Source: Sedimenticola sp.
Lineage (GTDB): Bacteria > Pseudomonadota > Gammaproteobacteria > Chromatiales > Chromatiaceae
Length of the DNA: 38,976 nt
Assembly (NCBI GenBank): GCA_026984735.1
Contig: JALSRN010000069.1
Coordinates: 1-38,976, forward strand
Reading direction: 5' to 3'
Position numbers and translations under genes: made by a program. A model generated the notes under the pieces. The model saw only the letters and a program-made list of their open reading frames with translations, was not told the origin of the DNA and made no database searches. Shown here piece by piece: positions 27,984 through 36,544 of the stretch (positions are counted from its first letter, which is position 1; the number at the start of each line of letters is the position of its first letter).

Positions 27984-28826
27984 ATGCGATGGAAGGGCCG
28001 ACGCCGCAGTATCCACATTGAAGACCGCCGCGGCCTGCGCGTCCGGCGCGGAGGCGGCCTCAGTCTGGGTGTTCTTCTCTTGGGTTTGGTGGCCGTGTAT
28101 TTCGGGGTGGATCCCCGGGTGGTGATGCAGATGGGCGGCCGGTTGGGCGGCGGCCAGGTGAGCGAACAGCGGGTGGAGTACCGACCCACGGCCAAGGAAC
28201 GGGAACGGGCGGAATTCGTCTCCGTGGTGCTCGCCGACACCGAGGATGTGTGGAATCAGGTGTTCAAGAGGCTGGGCCGCGCCTATGAGGAGCCCACGCT
28301 GGTGCTCTTCAGCGGCGCTGTGAATTCCGCCTGCGGCATGGCGGGCGCCGCCGTGGGACCGTTCTACTGCCCCAGAGATCGCAAGGTGTACATCGACCTG
28401 GCCTTCTACGACGAGCTGCGACGCCGTTTCAAGGCGCCGGGGGATCTGGCCCAGGCCTATGTCATCGCTCACGAGGTGGGCCACCATGTACAGAATCTCC
28501 TCGGCTACACCAAAAAGGCGAGACCGGGAAGCAAGGGCGCGGGTTCCGCTTCCGTGCGGTTGGAGCTCCAGGCCGATTGCCTGGCCGGCATCTGGATCCA
28601 GCAGACCGAGCGGGCGAAGAAGGTACTGGAGGAGGGAGACCTGGACGAGGCGCTCAATGCAGCAACTGCCATCGGCGACGACCGTCTGCAACGCCAAGCC
28701 ACGGGGCGGGTGCGTCCCGACGCCTTCACCCACGGCACCTCGGCCCAGCGCAAGCGCTGGCTCCATCGAGGCATCCAGGCCAGGAGCCTGGAGGATTGCG
28801 ACACTTTCAGGGCGAGCACGCTATGA
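27984..28826 (+). CDS. Neutral zinc metallopeptidase (YpfJ-like)
   Basis: A 280-residue membrane-anchored protein of the YpfJ/KPN_02809 family. An arginine-rich N-terminus leads to one helix at about 26-41 ([15 protein letters not shown]) and an extracytoplasmic domain. The zinc site HEVGHH is at residues 163-168, with the downstream [11 protein letters not shown] segment providing the third ligand, and a conserved [15 protein letters not shown] block before it. The substrate is unknown. The stop overlaps the HerA-like ATPase start (ATGA), so they are probably coupled. Confidence 0.92.
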   Translation: MRWKGRRRSIHIEDRRGLRVRRGGGLSLGVLLLGLVAVYFGVDPRVVMQMGGRLGGGQVSEQRVEYRPTAKERERAEFVSVVLADTEDVWNQVFKRLGRAYEEPTLVLFSGAVNSACGMAGAAVGPFYCPRDRKVYIDLAFYDELRRRFKAPGDLAQAYVIAHEVGHHVQNLLGYTKKARPGSKGAGSASVRLELQADCLAGIWIQQTERAKKVLEEGDLDEALNAATAIGDDRLQRQATGRVRPDAFTHGTSAQRKRWLHRGIQARSLEDCDTFRASTL

Positions 28827-30313
28827 ACGAACCGATCCGTTTCCTGTTGGGCGGCAACGGCGCCACCCAGGTCCATTTTCGTGCCGACAAGGCCAACCGC
28901 CACGGCATGATCGCCGGCGCCACCGGCACCGGCAAGACGGTGACCCTTCAGGTGCTGGCGGAGGGGTTTTCCTCCATCGGCGTGCCGGTGTTCATGGCCG
29001 ACGTCAAGGGCGACCTCTCCGGCATGGCCAAGCCCGGCAAGCCGCACCCCAAGATCGACGAGCGGGTGAAGACCATCGGCATGGAAGATTTCGGCTTTCA
29101 CGGCAACCCGGTGGTCTTCTGGGACCTGTTCGGCAAGCTGGGTCACCCGGTGCGCACCACCATCTCCGACATGGGGCCCCTGCTGCTCTCCAATCTGCTG
29201 CAGCTCAACGACACGCAGACGGGCGTGCTCTACGCCGCCTTCGCCATCGCCGACGACACCGGCATGCTGCTGCTGGACCTGAAGGACCTGCGGGCCATGC
29301 TCAACTGGATGGGCGAGCACCGCAAGGAGCTCTCCAACGAATACGGCAACATCTCCAGCGCCAGCGTGGGCGCCATCCAGCGGCGACTGCTGATCCTCGA
29401 GGAGCAGGGCGCCGAGCATCTGTTCGGCGAGCCGGCCCTGCGCCTGGAGGACCTGATGGTCACCGATTTTTCCGGCAACGGGATGGTGAGCATCATGGAC
29501 GTGACCCGGCTCATCCATGAATCGCCCCGCGTCTATGCCAGCTTCCTCATCTGGCTGATGGCCGAGCTGTTCGAGCAGCTTCCCGAGGTGGGCAACCCGG
29601 AGAAGCCGGTGATGGTGCTCTTTTTCGACGAGGCGCATCTGCTCTTCCACAAAGCGCCGCCCGCGCTGGTGGAGAAGATCGAGCAGGTGGTGCGCCTGAT
29701 CCGTTCCAAAGGCGTGGGGGTCTATTTCATCACCCAGAGCCCCCTGGACATTCCCGCGCCGATTCTGGGACAGCTCGGCACCAAAGTGCAACACGCCCTG
29801 CGCGCCTTCACGCCGAAGGATCGCAAAGCGGTCAAAGTGGTGGCGGAGACTTTTCGCGAGAATCCCCAGGTCGATACCGAGACTGCCATCACCCAGCTGG
29901 GCACCGGCGAAGCCCTGGTTTCGGTGCTGGATGGAAGAGGCGCGCCCACGCCGGTGGAGCGCATTCTCATCCGTCCCCCAGGTTCGCGGATCGGTCCGCT
30001 CACCAAGGCGGAGCGGCAGGAGATCCTGAGCCGTTCGCCGTTCAAGGGGCGCTACGAGCAGGAGATCGACCGCGAATCGGCCTACGAGATGCTCAAGGCC
30101 AAGGCGGAGGAGGCCGCGCGCATGGAGGCGGCGGAGAAGGCCAGTGTCGAGCAGGAGAAGGCTCGAAAGCGCCGCAGTCGCGGCAGCGGCGGGAGGCAGC
30201 GTCAAACCGTCTGGGAGGCCATGGCCAAGAGCGTGGCGCGCTCCATGGGCTCCTCGCTGGGGCGGCAGATCGTGCGGGGCATTCTCGGCTCCTTGTTGGG
30301 CGGCCGCCGGTGA
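28823..30313 (+). CDS. HerA/FtsK-like ATPase of the DUF853 (YjgR) family
   Basis: A 496-residue P-loop ATPase. Walker A GATGTGKT lies at about residues 33-40, Walker [12 protein letters not shown] at about 268-278, and a conserved arginine/glutamine sensor region [12 protein letters not shown] follows. The C-terminus is a basic, alanine/glutamate-rich coiled segment ending in a glycine-rich stretch with [14 protein letters not shown]. YjgR proteins are widespread in gammaproteobacteria; their function is unknown, though HerA relatives pump DNA. Position between a zinc peptidase and proline iminopeptidase, with four-base overlaps on both sides, suggests a shared transcript. Confidence 0.93.
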   Translation: MNEPIRFLLGGNGATQVHFRADKANRHGMIAGATGTGKTVTLQVLAEGFSSIGVPVFMADVKGDLSGMAKPGKPHPKIDERVKTIGMEDFGFHGNPVVFWDLFGKLGHPVRTTISDMGPLLLSNLLQLNDTQTGVLYAAFAIADDTGMLLLDLKDLRAMLNWMGEHRKELSNEYGNISSASVGAIQRRLLILEEQGAEHLFGEPALRLEDLMVTDFSGNGMVSIMDVTRLIHESPRVYASFLIWLMAELFEQLPEVGNPEKPVMVLFFDEAHLLFHKAPPALVEKIEQVVRLIRSKGVGVYFITQSPLDIPAPILGQLGTKVQHALRAFTPKDRKAVKVVAETFRENPQVDTETAITQLGTGEALVSVLDGRGAPTPVERILIRPPGSRIGPLTKAERQEILSRSPFKGRYEQEIDRESAYEMLKAKAEEAARMEAAEKASVEQEKARKRRSRGSGGRQRQTVWEAMAKSVARSMGSSLGRQIVRGILGSLLGGRR

Positions 30314-31278
30314 CCGATCTCTATCCCGAAATCGAACCCTTCCGCCATTGGTACTTCGATGTGGACGGCCATCACCGGCTCTACGTGGAAGAGTGCGGGC
30401 GGCGCAAAGGCATTCCGGCGCTCTTTCTCCATGGGGGGCCGGGCGCCGGTTGCGAGTCTTACCACCGGCGTTTCTTCGATCCCGAGCGCTACCACGTCAT
30501 CCTTTTCGACCAGCGGGGGGCGGGACGCTCCACGCCGCACGCCGACCTCACCGACAACACCACCTGGCATTTGGTGGAAGACATGGAGCGGCTTCGGCAG
30601 GCGTTGCAGATCGAACGCTGGCTGCTCTTCGGGGGCTCCTGGGGCTCCACGCTGGCGCTGGCCTATGCGCAGCGTCACCCGCAACGGGTCGCCGGCCTGA
30701 TTCTGCGGGGAATCTTCCTGTGCCGGCGCAAGGAGCTCCATTGGTTCTACCAGGAGGGTGCCAGCCGCGTCTTCCCGGACTACTGGGAGGAGTTCGTCGC
30801 GCCGGTGCCGGCGGCGGAGCGGGGCGATCTGCTGCACGCCTACCACCGGCTGCTCACCGGCAACGACGAGCTGCGCCGCATGGCGGCAGCCAAGGCATGG
30901 TCGGTATGGGAAGGGCGCACCGCCACCCTGCGTCACGACTCCGAGGTGGTATCCCACTTCGCCCAGCCGCACGTGGCGCTGGCCATGGCGCGCATCGAGT
31001 GCCACTATTTCGTCAACAACGCCTTCCTCCAGGCCGACGAGCTGCTGGAAAATGCACATCGCCTGAAAGGCATTCCCGGCATCATCGTGCACGGTCGCTA
31101 CGATATGATCTGCCCCTTGGAAAATGCCTGGGAGCTCCATCGCCGATGGCCGGAGAGCGAGCTGCGAATCGTTCCGGAAGCCGGCCACTCCGCTGCGGAG
31201 CCCGGCATTCGCGCCGCTTTGGTGGAGGCCACGGACCGCTTCGCCGATCGCCTGGACCATCCGGTGCAACCGCTCTAG
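30310..31278 (+). CDS. pip: Proline iminopeptidase
   Basis: A 322-residue alpha/beta hydrolase that removes N-terminal proline from peptides in the cytoplasm. GTG 30310 overlaps the stop of the HerA-like gene by four bases. Oxyanion-hole HGGPGAG is at 41-47, the [13 protein letters not shown] block at 65-77, and the nucleophile elbow GGSWGS has Ser110. The acid and histidine come in the C-terminal [14 protein letters not shown] (Asp) and [11 protein letters not shown] (His). Length fits the S33 family. Confidence 0.97.
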   Translation: MTDLYPEIEPFRHWYFDVDGHHRLYVEECGRRKGIPALFLHGGPGAGCESYHRRFFDPERYHVILFDQRGAGRSTPHADLTDNTTWHLVEDMERLRQALQIERWLLFGGSWGSTLALAYAQRHPQRVAGLILRGIFLCRRKELHWFYQEGASRVFPDYWEEFVAPVPAAERGDLLHAYHRLLTGNDELRRMAAAKAWSVWEGRTATLRHDSEVVSHFAQPHVALAMARIECHYFVNNAFLQADELLENAHRLKGIPGIIVHGRYDMICPLENAWELHRRWPESELRIVPEAGHSAAEPGIRAALVEATDRFADRLDHPVQPL

Positions 31279-31296
31279 CCTGGCTATCGCCTCGGA

Positions 31297-31314
31297 ATCC
31301 GGCAACAACCGGAT
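31297..31314. other. Perfect inverted repeat after pip
   Basis: ATCCGG, six-base loop CAACAA, CCGGAT. It lies 19 bases after the pip stop in a short AT-richer gap. No T-run follows, so it is not a strong terminator; it could be a protein-binding site. Confidence 0.4.
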
Positions 31315-31342
31315 CAACTTGCCGACCGAAGCGCGACCGAGG

Positions 31343-31444
31343 ATGAATGACGACAAGCCGTTGAATAACCATGCAAAACAAAGAAAATTGGAGTGGTTGG
31401 ATGCACTGTTCGGGCTAGCCGAGGGCGCGGGGAGGAGAGAGTGA
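31343..31444 (+). CDS. Possible 33-residue small protein overlapping dtd
   Basis: MNDDKPLNNHAKQRK then LEWLDALFGLAEGAGRRE, stop TGA at 31442-31444, overlapping the dtd GTG (GTGA). The second half could form a short amphipathic helix. It has lower GC and more A-rich codons than its neighbours and no clear ribosome site (GAGG touches the ATG). I do not recognise it; it may be a leader peptide, a young small gene or chance. Confidence 0.3.
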   Translation: MNDDKPLNNHAKQRKLEWLDALFGLAEGAGRRE

Positions 31445-31878
31445 TCGCCTTGTTGCAACGGGTCACGCAAGCGTCGGTGAGCATCGACGGAGAAACCGTC
31501 GGCCGGATCGGACGGGGACTGTTGGTGTTGGTGGGCGTGCAGCGGGAGGACGACGAGCGGAAGGCCGAGCGCCTGCTCGAGCGGCTGCTGGGCTATCGCG
31601 TTTTTCCTGATGAACAGGGGCGCATGAACCGCAGCCTGCGCGACATCGAGGGCGGTTTGCTGCTGGTGCCCCAGTTCACCCTGGTGGCGGACACCCGCAA
31701 AGGCACCCGCCCTGGCTTCTCCCGGGGCGCCCCTCCCGAATTGGGCCGCCGGCTCTTCACCCATTTGGTGGAGAGGGCGTGTGTGGTGCATCCAGTGGTG
31801 GCATCGGGCCGTTTCGGCGCCGACATGCAGGTGTCGCTGGTGAACGACGGTCCAGTCACCTTCTGGCTGGAGAGTTGA
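31441..31878 (+). CDS. dtd: D-aminoacyl-tRNA deacylase
   Basis: A 145-residue enzyme that hydrolyses D-amino acids (and glycine from tRNA-Ala) off mischarged tRNAs. The GTG start at 31441 follows GGGGAGGAGA. The family begins MIALLQRVTQASVSIDGE, has RVFPDEQGRMNRSL, and ends NDGPVTFWLES with the GPVTF cross-subunit motif intact. The other signature, usually SQFTL, reads PQFTL here (Pro77), discussed as a finding. Homodimer in the cytoplasm. Confidence 0.96.
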   Translation: MIALLQRVTQASVSIDGETVGRIGRGLLVLVGVQREDDERKAERLLERLLGYRVFPDEQGRMNRSLRDIEGGLLLVPQFTLVADTRKGTRPGFSRGAPPELGRRLFTHLVERACVVHPVVASGRFGADMQVSLVNDGPVTFWLES

Positions 31879-31967
31879 GAGCGACATTGGTCGACGAAGG
31901 GCGAGCTACTTCTCAAAGTTAGGGGGAGTTTATTGAAGGGCGGGGGGTTTTGCTGCATAAAGGGCCC

Positions 31968-32558
31968 ATGGGAGCCATTTTCGAAAAAAAGACTCTACCA
32001 GCGCTGTTGCTGGCGCTGGTACTGGCCGGCCAGCCGGGGTTGCTGCCCGCTGCGGTGGTGGAAGGTGTGGAGCTGCCCGACACGGTACAACTGGGCGCCT
32101 CTCGCCTGCGGTTGAATGGCGCGGGGGTTCGGGAGAAGTTCTTTTTCGACATCTACGTGGCGGGACTCTATCTGAAACGGCCGCAGCACGACGCCGCGCA
32201 CATCCTCGCCCAGGATGGGCCCTGGCGCATGGTGATGCACTTTCTCTACCGCAAAGTAGGGAAGAATAAGCTGGACGAAGGCTGGGAAGAGGGCTTCCGG
32301 GCCAACCTGAAGAGTGCCGAGCGGAAACGGCTGCGTCCGGCCATCGACCGCTTCAAGGCGTTCTTCCCCGACCTGCGTCGTGACGACGAAGTGTGGCTCG
32401 ACCATCTGCCGGGCAAGGGGGTGACCGTCACCCTGAACGGGCAGATTCTGGGCCGGGTGGAAGGCGAGGGCTTTGCCGTGGCGCTGTTGCGCATCTGGTT
32501 GGGCGAGGAACCCGTGACCCGAAGCCTGAAAGAGGCGTTGTTGAGAGGTCTTCCATGA
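31968..32558 (+). CDS. Chalcone isomerase-like exported protein
   Basis: A 196-residue protein with a Sec signal peptide (residues about 9-28, cleaved near PAA-VVEG). ATG 31968 is preferred; a TTG at 31950 adds six residues. The CHI-like domain is recognised by VELPDTVQLGASRLRLNGAGVREKFFFDIYVAGLYL and by VMHFLYRKV, then the VWLDHLPGKGVTVTLNGQ block and the LLRIWLGEEPVTRSLKEALL end. Bacterial members lack flavonoid substrates; the family may bind fatty acids or hydrophobic ligands in the periplasm. Coupled by ATGA to the next gene. Confidence 0.88.
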   Translation: MGAIFEKKTLPALLLALVLAGQPGLLPAAVVEGVELPDTVQLGASRLRLNGAGVREKFFFDIYVAGLYLKRPQHDAAHILAQDGPWRMVMHFLYRKVGKNKLDEGWEEGFRANLKSAERKRLRPAIDRFKAFFPDLRRDDEVWLDHLPGKGVTVTLNGQILGRVEGEGFAVALLRIWLGEEPVTRSLKEALLRGLP

Positions 32559-33073
32559 TCTCCCGAGAAGAAGAGAACAGCAGCCAGCTGACCGAATCCG
32601 AGCTTCAGGCGCTTCTCGAGGAGTCGGAGCGTCAGAAACAGGACGATTTTCTGGAGTCGATGGAAGGGCATCAGAAAGGAATCAAGGCGCTCGAAGCCGC
32701 GCAACAGCTTCTCGAGGATCAGCTCGAAGATGCCAACACCGAGATCGATCGGCTGCGGCGTGAGCTCGACCGGGCCGTGGTGGAGGCGGAAGAGGCCGAC
32801 TACCTGCGGCGCGAGGCGGAGAAGGCGCGCAAGCAGCTGGAGAGCACCCTCTACCAGATCCAGGAGGGATTCGAAGAGAGCAAGATCACCGATCTGCGCG
32901 ACGAGCGCATGTACCGCCGGCCGGGCGTGCTGGGGGTGGACCATGTCACCTGGCGCCCTTTTCTAAAGGGGCTATTGCTGGGCCTGTTGGGCGGAGCGGC
33001 GCTGGCGCTGGGGGCGCTCGAGGCGGTCTCCTGGCTGCATGGGAAGGGTGAACTCTTCTCCCAGCTTTTCTGA
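32555..33073 (+). CDS. Coiled-coil inner-membrane protein of unknown function
   Basis: A 172-residue protein. Residues about 15-107 are rich in Glu, Gln, Arg and Leu with heptad character (LEDQLEDANTEIDRLRREL and LRREAEKARKQLESTL), predicted to be a long coiled coil. A short globular stretch (ITDLRDERMYRRPGVLGVDH) precedes a single helix at about 136-160 (FLKGLLLGLLGGAALALGAL). The long N-terminus would be cytoplasmic and the last few residues outside. Its ATG overlaps the stop of the chalcone isomerase-like gene. I do not recognise the family. Confidence 0.75.
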   Translation: MISREEENSSQLTESELQALLEESERQKQDDFLESMEGHQKGIKALEAAQQLLEDQLEDANTEIDRLRRELDRAVVEAEEADYLRREAEKARKQLESTLYQIQEGFEESKITDLRDERMYRRPGVLGVDHVTWRPFLKGLLLGLLGGAALALGALEAVSWLHGKGELFSQLF

Positions 33074-33158
33074 GGCGTTCCCCGAATTCCCTCCGCCTGG
33101 ACTTTTTCACCGAAAACCCCGGAAAATTCCGCTTCCACTGGCAGGTGCGGAGCGCAAG

Positions 33159-34019
33159 ATGCCGCGCATTCTGGGGGTGGGCATTGCCACCCTGGACATC
33201 ATCAATCTGCTGGAGCGCTATCCGGAAGAGGACCAGGAGACGCGCGCGCTCGCCCAGCGCCGTGCGCGCGGGGGCAACGCCACCAACACTCTGGTGGTGC
33301 TGGCGCAGCTCGGCCACCGCTGCGCCTGGGCCGGCATGCTTCCGCTGGAGCCCGACAGCCTGCTGGTGGAAGAGGATCTGGCCCGCTGGGGCGTGGACAC
33401 CGGTCCGGTGGTGCGCCCTGCCAGCGGCAAGTTGCCGGTTTCCTGCATCCTCGCCAGCCGTGCAACCGGCAGCCGCACCATCGTCCACTACCGGGATCTG
33501 CCCGAATATCCCGCCAGCGCTTTCGAGCGGCTGGAGCTGGCCCCTTACCGCTGGATCCATTTCGAGGGGCGGGCGATAGAAGAGCTCGGGCCCATGCTCG
33601 AGCGGGCGAAACGCCAGGGGATTTCGGTGTCGCTGGAAGTGGAGAAGCCGCGGGCCGGCATCGAACCGCTCTTTTCCCTGGCCGACGTCCTCCTCTTCTC
33701 GCGAAGCTACGCTCGCTCGCGGGAATGCGAGACTCCCGCCGATTTTCTGCGCCGCAGGGTGCCGGCGGGTAAGGTGGCTTTTCTCGCCTGGGGCGCGGAG
33801 GGGGGCTGGTGTCGGGAAGCCGACGGCACCCTTCACCACCGGCCCGCGCCGTCGATCCGGGTGGTGGAGAGCGTGGGCGCCGGCGATGTCTTCAACGCCG
33901 CCGTGATCCATGGGTGCCTGCAGCGATGGCCGGCGCCGCGCATCCTGGAGAAGGCGGTGGCCCTGTCGGCGGCCAAGTGCGAACGGGAGGGATTCGATGG
34001 ACTCGGCGGTCTCATCTGA
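33159..34019 (+). CDS. PfkB-family carbohydrate kinase (ketohexokinase-like)
   Basis: A 286-residue ribokinase-fold kinase. ATG 33159 (MPRILGVGIATLDIINLLERYP) fits the first strand; 40 extra codons upstream are unlikely. Substrate-side motif RRARGGNATNTLVVLAQLG is at about 34-52 and the anion-hole and catalytic motif SVGAGDVFNAAVIHG holds the base Asp243. The GGNA(A/T)N pattern and short length resemble ketohexokinase/fructokinase-type members. The true sugar is not known. It overlaps the mpg start by 23 bases. Confidence 0.88.
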   Translation: MPRILGVGIATLDIINLLERYPEEDQETRALAQRRARGGNATNTLVVLAQLGHRCAWAGMLPLEPDSLLVEEDLARWGVDTGPVVRPASGKLPVSCILASRATGSRTIVHYRDLPEYPASAFERLELAPYRWIHFEGRAIEELGPMLERAKRQGISVSLEVEKPRAGIEPLFSLADVLLFSRSYARSRECETPADFLRRRVPAGKVAFLAWGAEGGWCREADGTLHHRPAPSIRVVESVGAGDVFNAAVIHGCLQRWPAPRILEKAVALSAAKCEREGFDGLGGLI

Positions 34020-34608
34020 GCCGCGGCTGACGCAAGGGTTCTTCGCCCGCGACACCGTGACCGTGGCCCGCGACCTTCTGGGCCGAAGGCTGGTGCGCAA
34101 CCTGGGAGGGGAACGGCTGTCGGGCCTCATCGTGGAGACCGAGGCCTACGTGGGCGAGTCCGATACCGCCTGCCACGCCAGCCGCGGCCGCACCCCGCGC
34201 ACCCAGGTGATGTACGGGCCGCCCGGCCGTTACTACGTCTATCTCATCTACGGCATCCATTGCATGCTCAACATTGTCACCGCCGCCGAGGGGGAGCCCG
34301 AGGCGGTGCTCATTCGTGGCTTGTTGCCCCGTGAGGGGGTGGAGCGGATGCGGAGGTTGCGTGGCGGCGCGCCGTCGAAGAGGCTGGCCGACGGCCCCGG
34401 CAAGCTCTGCCAGGCGCTGGCCGTCGACCGGTCGCTGAACGGCGCGCCGGTGGAGAGCGACGAGCTGTGGCTGGAGGAGGGGGTGGGGGTGCCGCCGAAG
34501 CGCATCCTCGCCTCGCCGCGGGTGGGCATCGGCTACGCCAGCGAAGAGGACCAGCAGCGCCGCTGGCGCTTCCATCTCGATCCGGCCTACATCTCCACCG
34601 GCAGATAG
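33997..34608 (+). CDS. mpg: DNA-3-methyladenine glycosylase (AAG/MPG type)
   Basis: A 203-residue base-excision enzyme removing 3-methyladenine, hypoxanthine and related lesions. The ATG at 33997 has GGGAGG just upstream and lies within the end of the kinase gene. Motifs are FFARDTVTVARDLLGRRLVR, GLIVETEAYVGESDTACHASRGRTPR (with the catalytic Glu), VMYGPPGRYYVYLIYGIHCMLNIVT and LADGPGKLCQAL. This is the human-type fold, distinct from E. coli Tag and AlkA. Its last 22 bases overlap the end of the convergent AF1514-like gene. Confidence 0.96.
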   Translation: MDSAVSSEPRLTQGFFARDTVTVARDLLGRRLVRNLGGERLSGLIVETEAYVGESDTACHASRGRTPRTQVMYGPPGRYYVYLIYGIHCMLNIVTAAEGEPEAVLIRGLLPREGVERMRRLRGGAPSKRLADGPGKLCQALAVDRSLNGAPVESDELWLEEGVGVPPKRILASPRVGIGYASEEDQQRRWRFHLDPAYISTGR

Positions 34609-34922
34609 AAGAAGACGAAGCGGCCGTTCTCGATGTCCACCTTCAGCTTGGCGCCGTGGTAGAGGCCGTAATCCACGTAGCCCGGTACGGCGCTGTCGCT
34701 GTGGCACTCGCTGCTGTGCTGGGGGGATTCGAAATCGCGGTCGCGGTCGTACCACGACAGCAGCATGTACTGGCCCAGTCGCCGCTCCGCCTCCGCGCCG
34801 GCGATGGCCATGGCCTCGCGGTAGTCCCCCGGGGAAGGATTTGGCTGCAGCTTCACCACGGTGATGCCTGAATAGTCGGGTTCGGTCGGCAGAGGACAGC
34901 TGGGCGGCGTGGTTTCGCTCAT
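34587..34922 (-). CDS. AF1514-like small protein
   Basis: A 111-residue protein resembling the family I recall as AF1514, known from sulfate-reducing archaea and several proteobacteria; function unknown. A variable proline-rich N-terminus is followed by GDYREAMAIAGAEAERRLGQYMLLSWYDRDRDFESP, then a histidine/cysteine stretch HSSECHSDSAVPGYVDYGLYHGA and a C-terminal beta strand KVDIENGRFVFFYLPV. The ATG overlaps the CDGSH stop (ATGA), so the two are coupled. Name recalled without a search, hence the moderate confidence. Confidence 0.65.
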   Translation of the reverse strand: MSETTPPSCPLPTEPDYSGITVVKLQPNPSPGDYREAMAIAGAEAERRLGQYMLLSWYDRDRDFESPQHSSECHSDSAVPGYVDYGLYHGAKLKVDIENGRFVFFYLPVEM

Positions 34923-35167
34923 CCTTTTTCCAGCTTTTTGTGGGCGCCGTCGCAGAAAGGAGGAGTGGCGGTCTGTTTGCAGGTGCAGAACCAGTAGTCG
35001 TCGTCGCGCGGAGCGACGAACTCCAGGGGCTGGAAACCGGTGCCCTCGTGGGAACCATCGCAGAAGGGCTGGGTCTGACTACGGCCGCAACTGCACCAAT
35101 GAACTTTTTCGCCCGCTTCCAAAGAGATCACGGCGGGACGGGTGCCGGCGATTCTCGGCTTGCTCAA
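34919..35167 (-). CDS. Double-CDGSH iron-sulfur protein
   Basis: An 82-residue protein with two CDGSH-type [2Fe-2S] motifs: Cys25, Cys27, Cys36, His40 ([16 protein letters not shown]) and Cys61, Cys63, Cys72, His76 ([16 protein letters not shown]). Such small two-motif proteins bind one or two labile clusters, each with three cysteines and one histidine. The start is TTG 35167, supported by AGGAGG seven bases upstream on the minus strand. It is divergent from htpX (64 bases) and coupled to the AF1514-like gene; a redox or cluster-transfer role is inferred from the family. Confidence 0.92.
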   Translation of the reverse strand: MSKPRIAGTRPAVISLEAGEKVHWCSCGRSQTQPFCDGSHEGTGFQPLEFVAPRDDDYWFCTCKQTATPPFCDGAHKKLEKG

Positions 35168-35231
35168 TGGAGTGCCTCCTTTATCATTGCAGGGATCGTC
35201 AGTAACAGTAACACAAGAAAAGGGTCTCTTT

Positions 35232-36101
35232 ATGCTGCGGATACTGCTGTTTCTGGGTACCAACGTGGCCATCCTGGCCATGCTCAGCGTCACCATGCGC
35301 ATCCTGGGGGTGGACCGGGTGCTGGAGCAGAGCGGGGGGCTCAACCTCGACGCGCTGCTGATCATGTCGGCGGTGGTGGGCTTCACCGGCTCCTTCATCT
35401 CGCTCTTCATCTCCAAATGGATGGCCAAGGCGAGCATGGGGGTGCGGGTCATCGACCGGCCTGCCAACGCCACCGAGCAGTGGTTGGTGGAGACCGTCGG
35501 CCGTCTCTCGCGACAAGCGGGCATCGAGATGCCCGAGGTGGGCATCTTCCCCAGCCCCTCGCCCAACGCCTTCGCCACCGGCTGGAACCGCAACGACGCC
35601 CTGGTGGCGGTGAGCGCCGGGCTGCTGCAGCACATGAACGCCGGCGAGGTGGAGGCGGTGCTGGGCCACGAGATCTCCCACGTGGCCAACGGCGACATGG
35701 TGACGCTCACCCTCATTCAGGGGGTGGTGAACACCTTCGTCTTCTTCCTCTCGCGGGTGATCGGCCATGTGGTGGACCGCGCGGTGTTCGGCAACCGGGA
35801 GGGGTATGGCGCCGGCTATTTCATCACTTCGCTGGTGGCCCAGTTCGTGCTGGGCATCCTCGCCATGATGATCGTCGCCTGGTTCTCGCGCTGGCGCGAG
35901 TTCCGCGCCGACGCCGGTGGCGCCGCGTTGGCGGGGCGTCACAAGATGATCGCTGCTCTGCGCCGTCTGCAGCACGCGCAACCGGAGCCCTTGCCCGACG
36001 AGATGGCCGCGTTCGGCATCGCCGGCAGGGGGCTGCACGAACTCTTCGCCAGCCATCCTCCGCTGGAGAAGCGGATCGAAGCGTTGCGGCAGGGGAGATG
36101 A
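35232..36101 (+). CDS. htpX: Membrane zinc protease HtpX
   Basis: A 289-residue inner-membrane metallopeptidase that degrades misfolded membrane proteins. Two N-terminal helices (about 4-22 and 36-52) precede the [21 protein letters not shown] block; the zinc site HEISH follows in [15 protein letters not shown], and a further ligand glutamate lies in [15 protein letters not shown]. Two more helices flank the region [14 protein letters not shown] and [18 protein letters not shown]. Full family length. ATG 35232 follows AAAAGGG. Confidence 0.97.
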   Translation: MLRILLFLGTNVAILAMLSVTMRILGVDRVLEQSGGLNLDALLIMSAVVGFTGSFISLFISKWMAKASMGVRVIDRPANATEQWLVETVGRLSRQAGIEMPEVGIFPSPSPNAFATGWNRNDALVAVSAGLLQHMNAGEVEAVLGHEISHVANGDMVTLTLIQGVVNTFVFFLSRVIGHVVDRAVFGNREGYGAGYFITSLVAQFVLGILAMMIVAWFSRWREFRADAGGAALAGRHKMIAALRRLQHAQPEPLPDEMAAFGIAGRGLHELFASHPPLEKRIEALRQGR

Positions 36102-36125
36102 GGAGCTGAGCGGGGGCGTCCGCCC

Positions 36126-36500
36126 TCACTCTCCCCCGCCGACACCCCGTTCCCGCGCCAGCTTCTCCGCCGCTTGGGTGTCCACCGACCAGAGCTTCTC
36201 GAGCTGATAGAAGTCCCGCACCCGCGGCTGCATGACGTGGACCACGACGCCGTTCAGGTCCACCAGAACCCATTCGCCCTGGTCGATCCCTTCGGTGCCC
36301 AGTGGCGGCTCGCCTTTGAGCTTGGCCTGGAAAGCGACCGCTTCCGCAATGGATTTGACGTGCCGGTCGGAGGTGCCGGAAGCGATGATGAAATAGTCGG
36401 TGATGTCGGTCTTGCCTTCGACGTCGAGGACGGTGACCTCCTTCGCCTTCATGTCTTCGAGGACCTGGACCACCAGGTCGCGTAGTTCTTCGGTTTCCAT
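36126..36500 (-). CDS. rsfS: Ribosomal silencing factor RsfS
   Basis: A 124-residue protein that binds ribosomal protein uL14 and blocks subunit joining during starvation. The sequence shows LVVQVLEDMKAKEVTVLDVEGKTDITDYFIIASGTSDRHVKSIAEAV, then GEPPLGTEGIDQGEWVLVDLNGVVVHVMQPRVRDFYQLEKLW, the family core. ATG 36500 is the natural start. It usually sits after nadD; here no nadD is adjacent, and an SDR gene lies upstream on the same strand. Confidence 0.97.
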   Translation of the reverse strand: METEELRDLVVQVLEDMKAKEVTVLDVEGKTDITDYFIIASGTSDRHVKSIAEAVAFQAKLKGEPPLGTEGIDQGEWVLVDLNGVVVHVMQPRVRDFYQLEKLWSVDTQAAEKLARERGVGGGE

Positions 36501-36544
36501 CGATGCCCGCTTTGGATTGGCGATGGCGCCATCATACCACCGGC

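Noticed and set aside
28823-30313. HerA-like ATPase as part of a phage-defence system
   Set aside because: No nuclease, SIR2 or DUF4297 partner is next to it, and this DUF853/YjgR subfamily is a widespread chromosomal gene.
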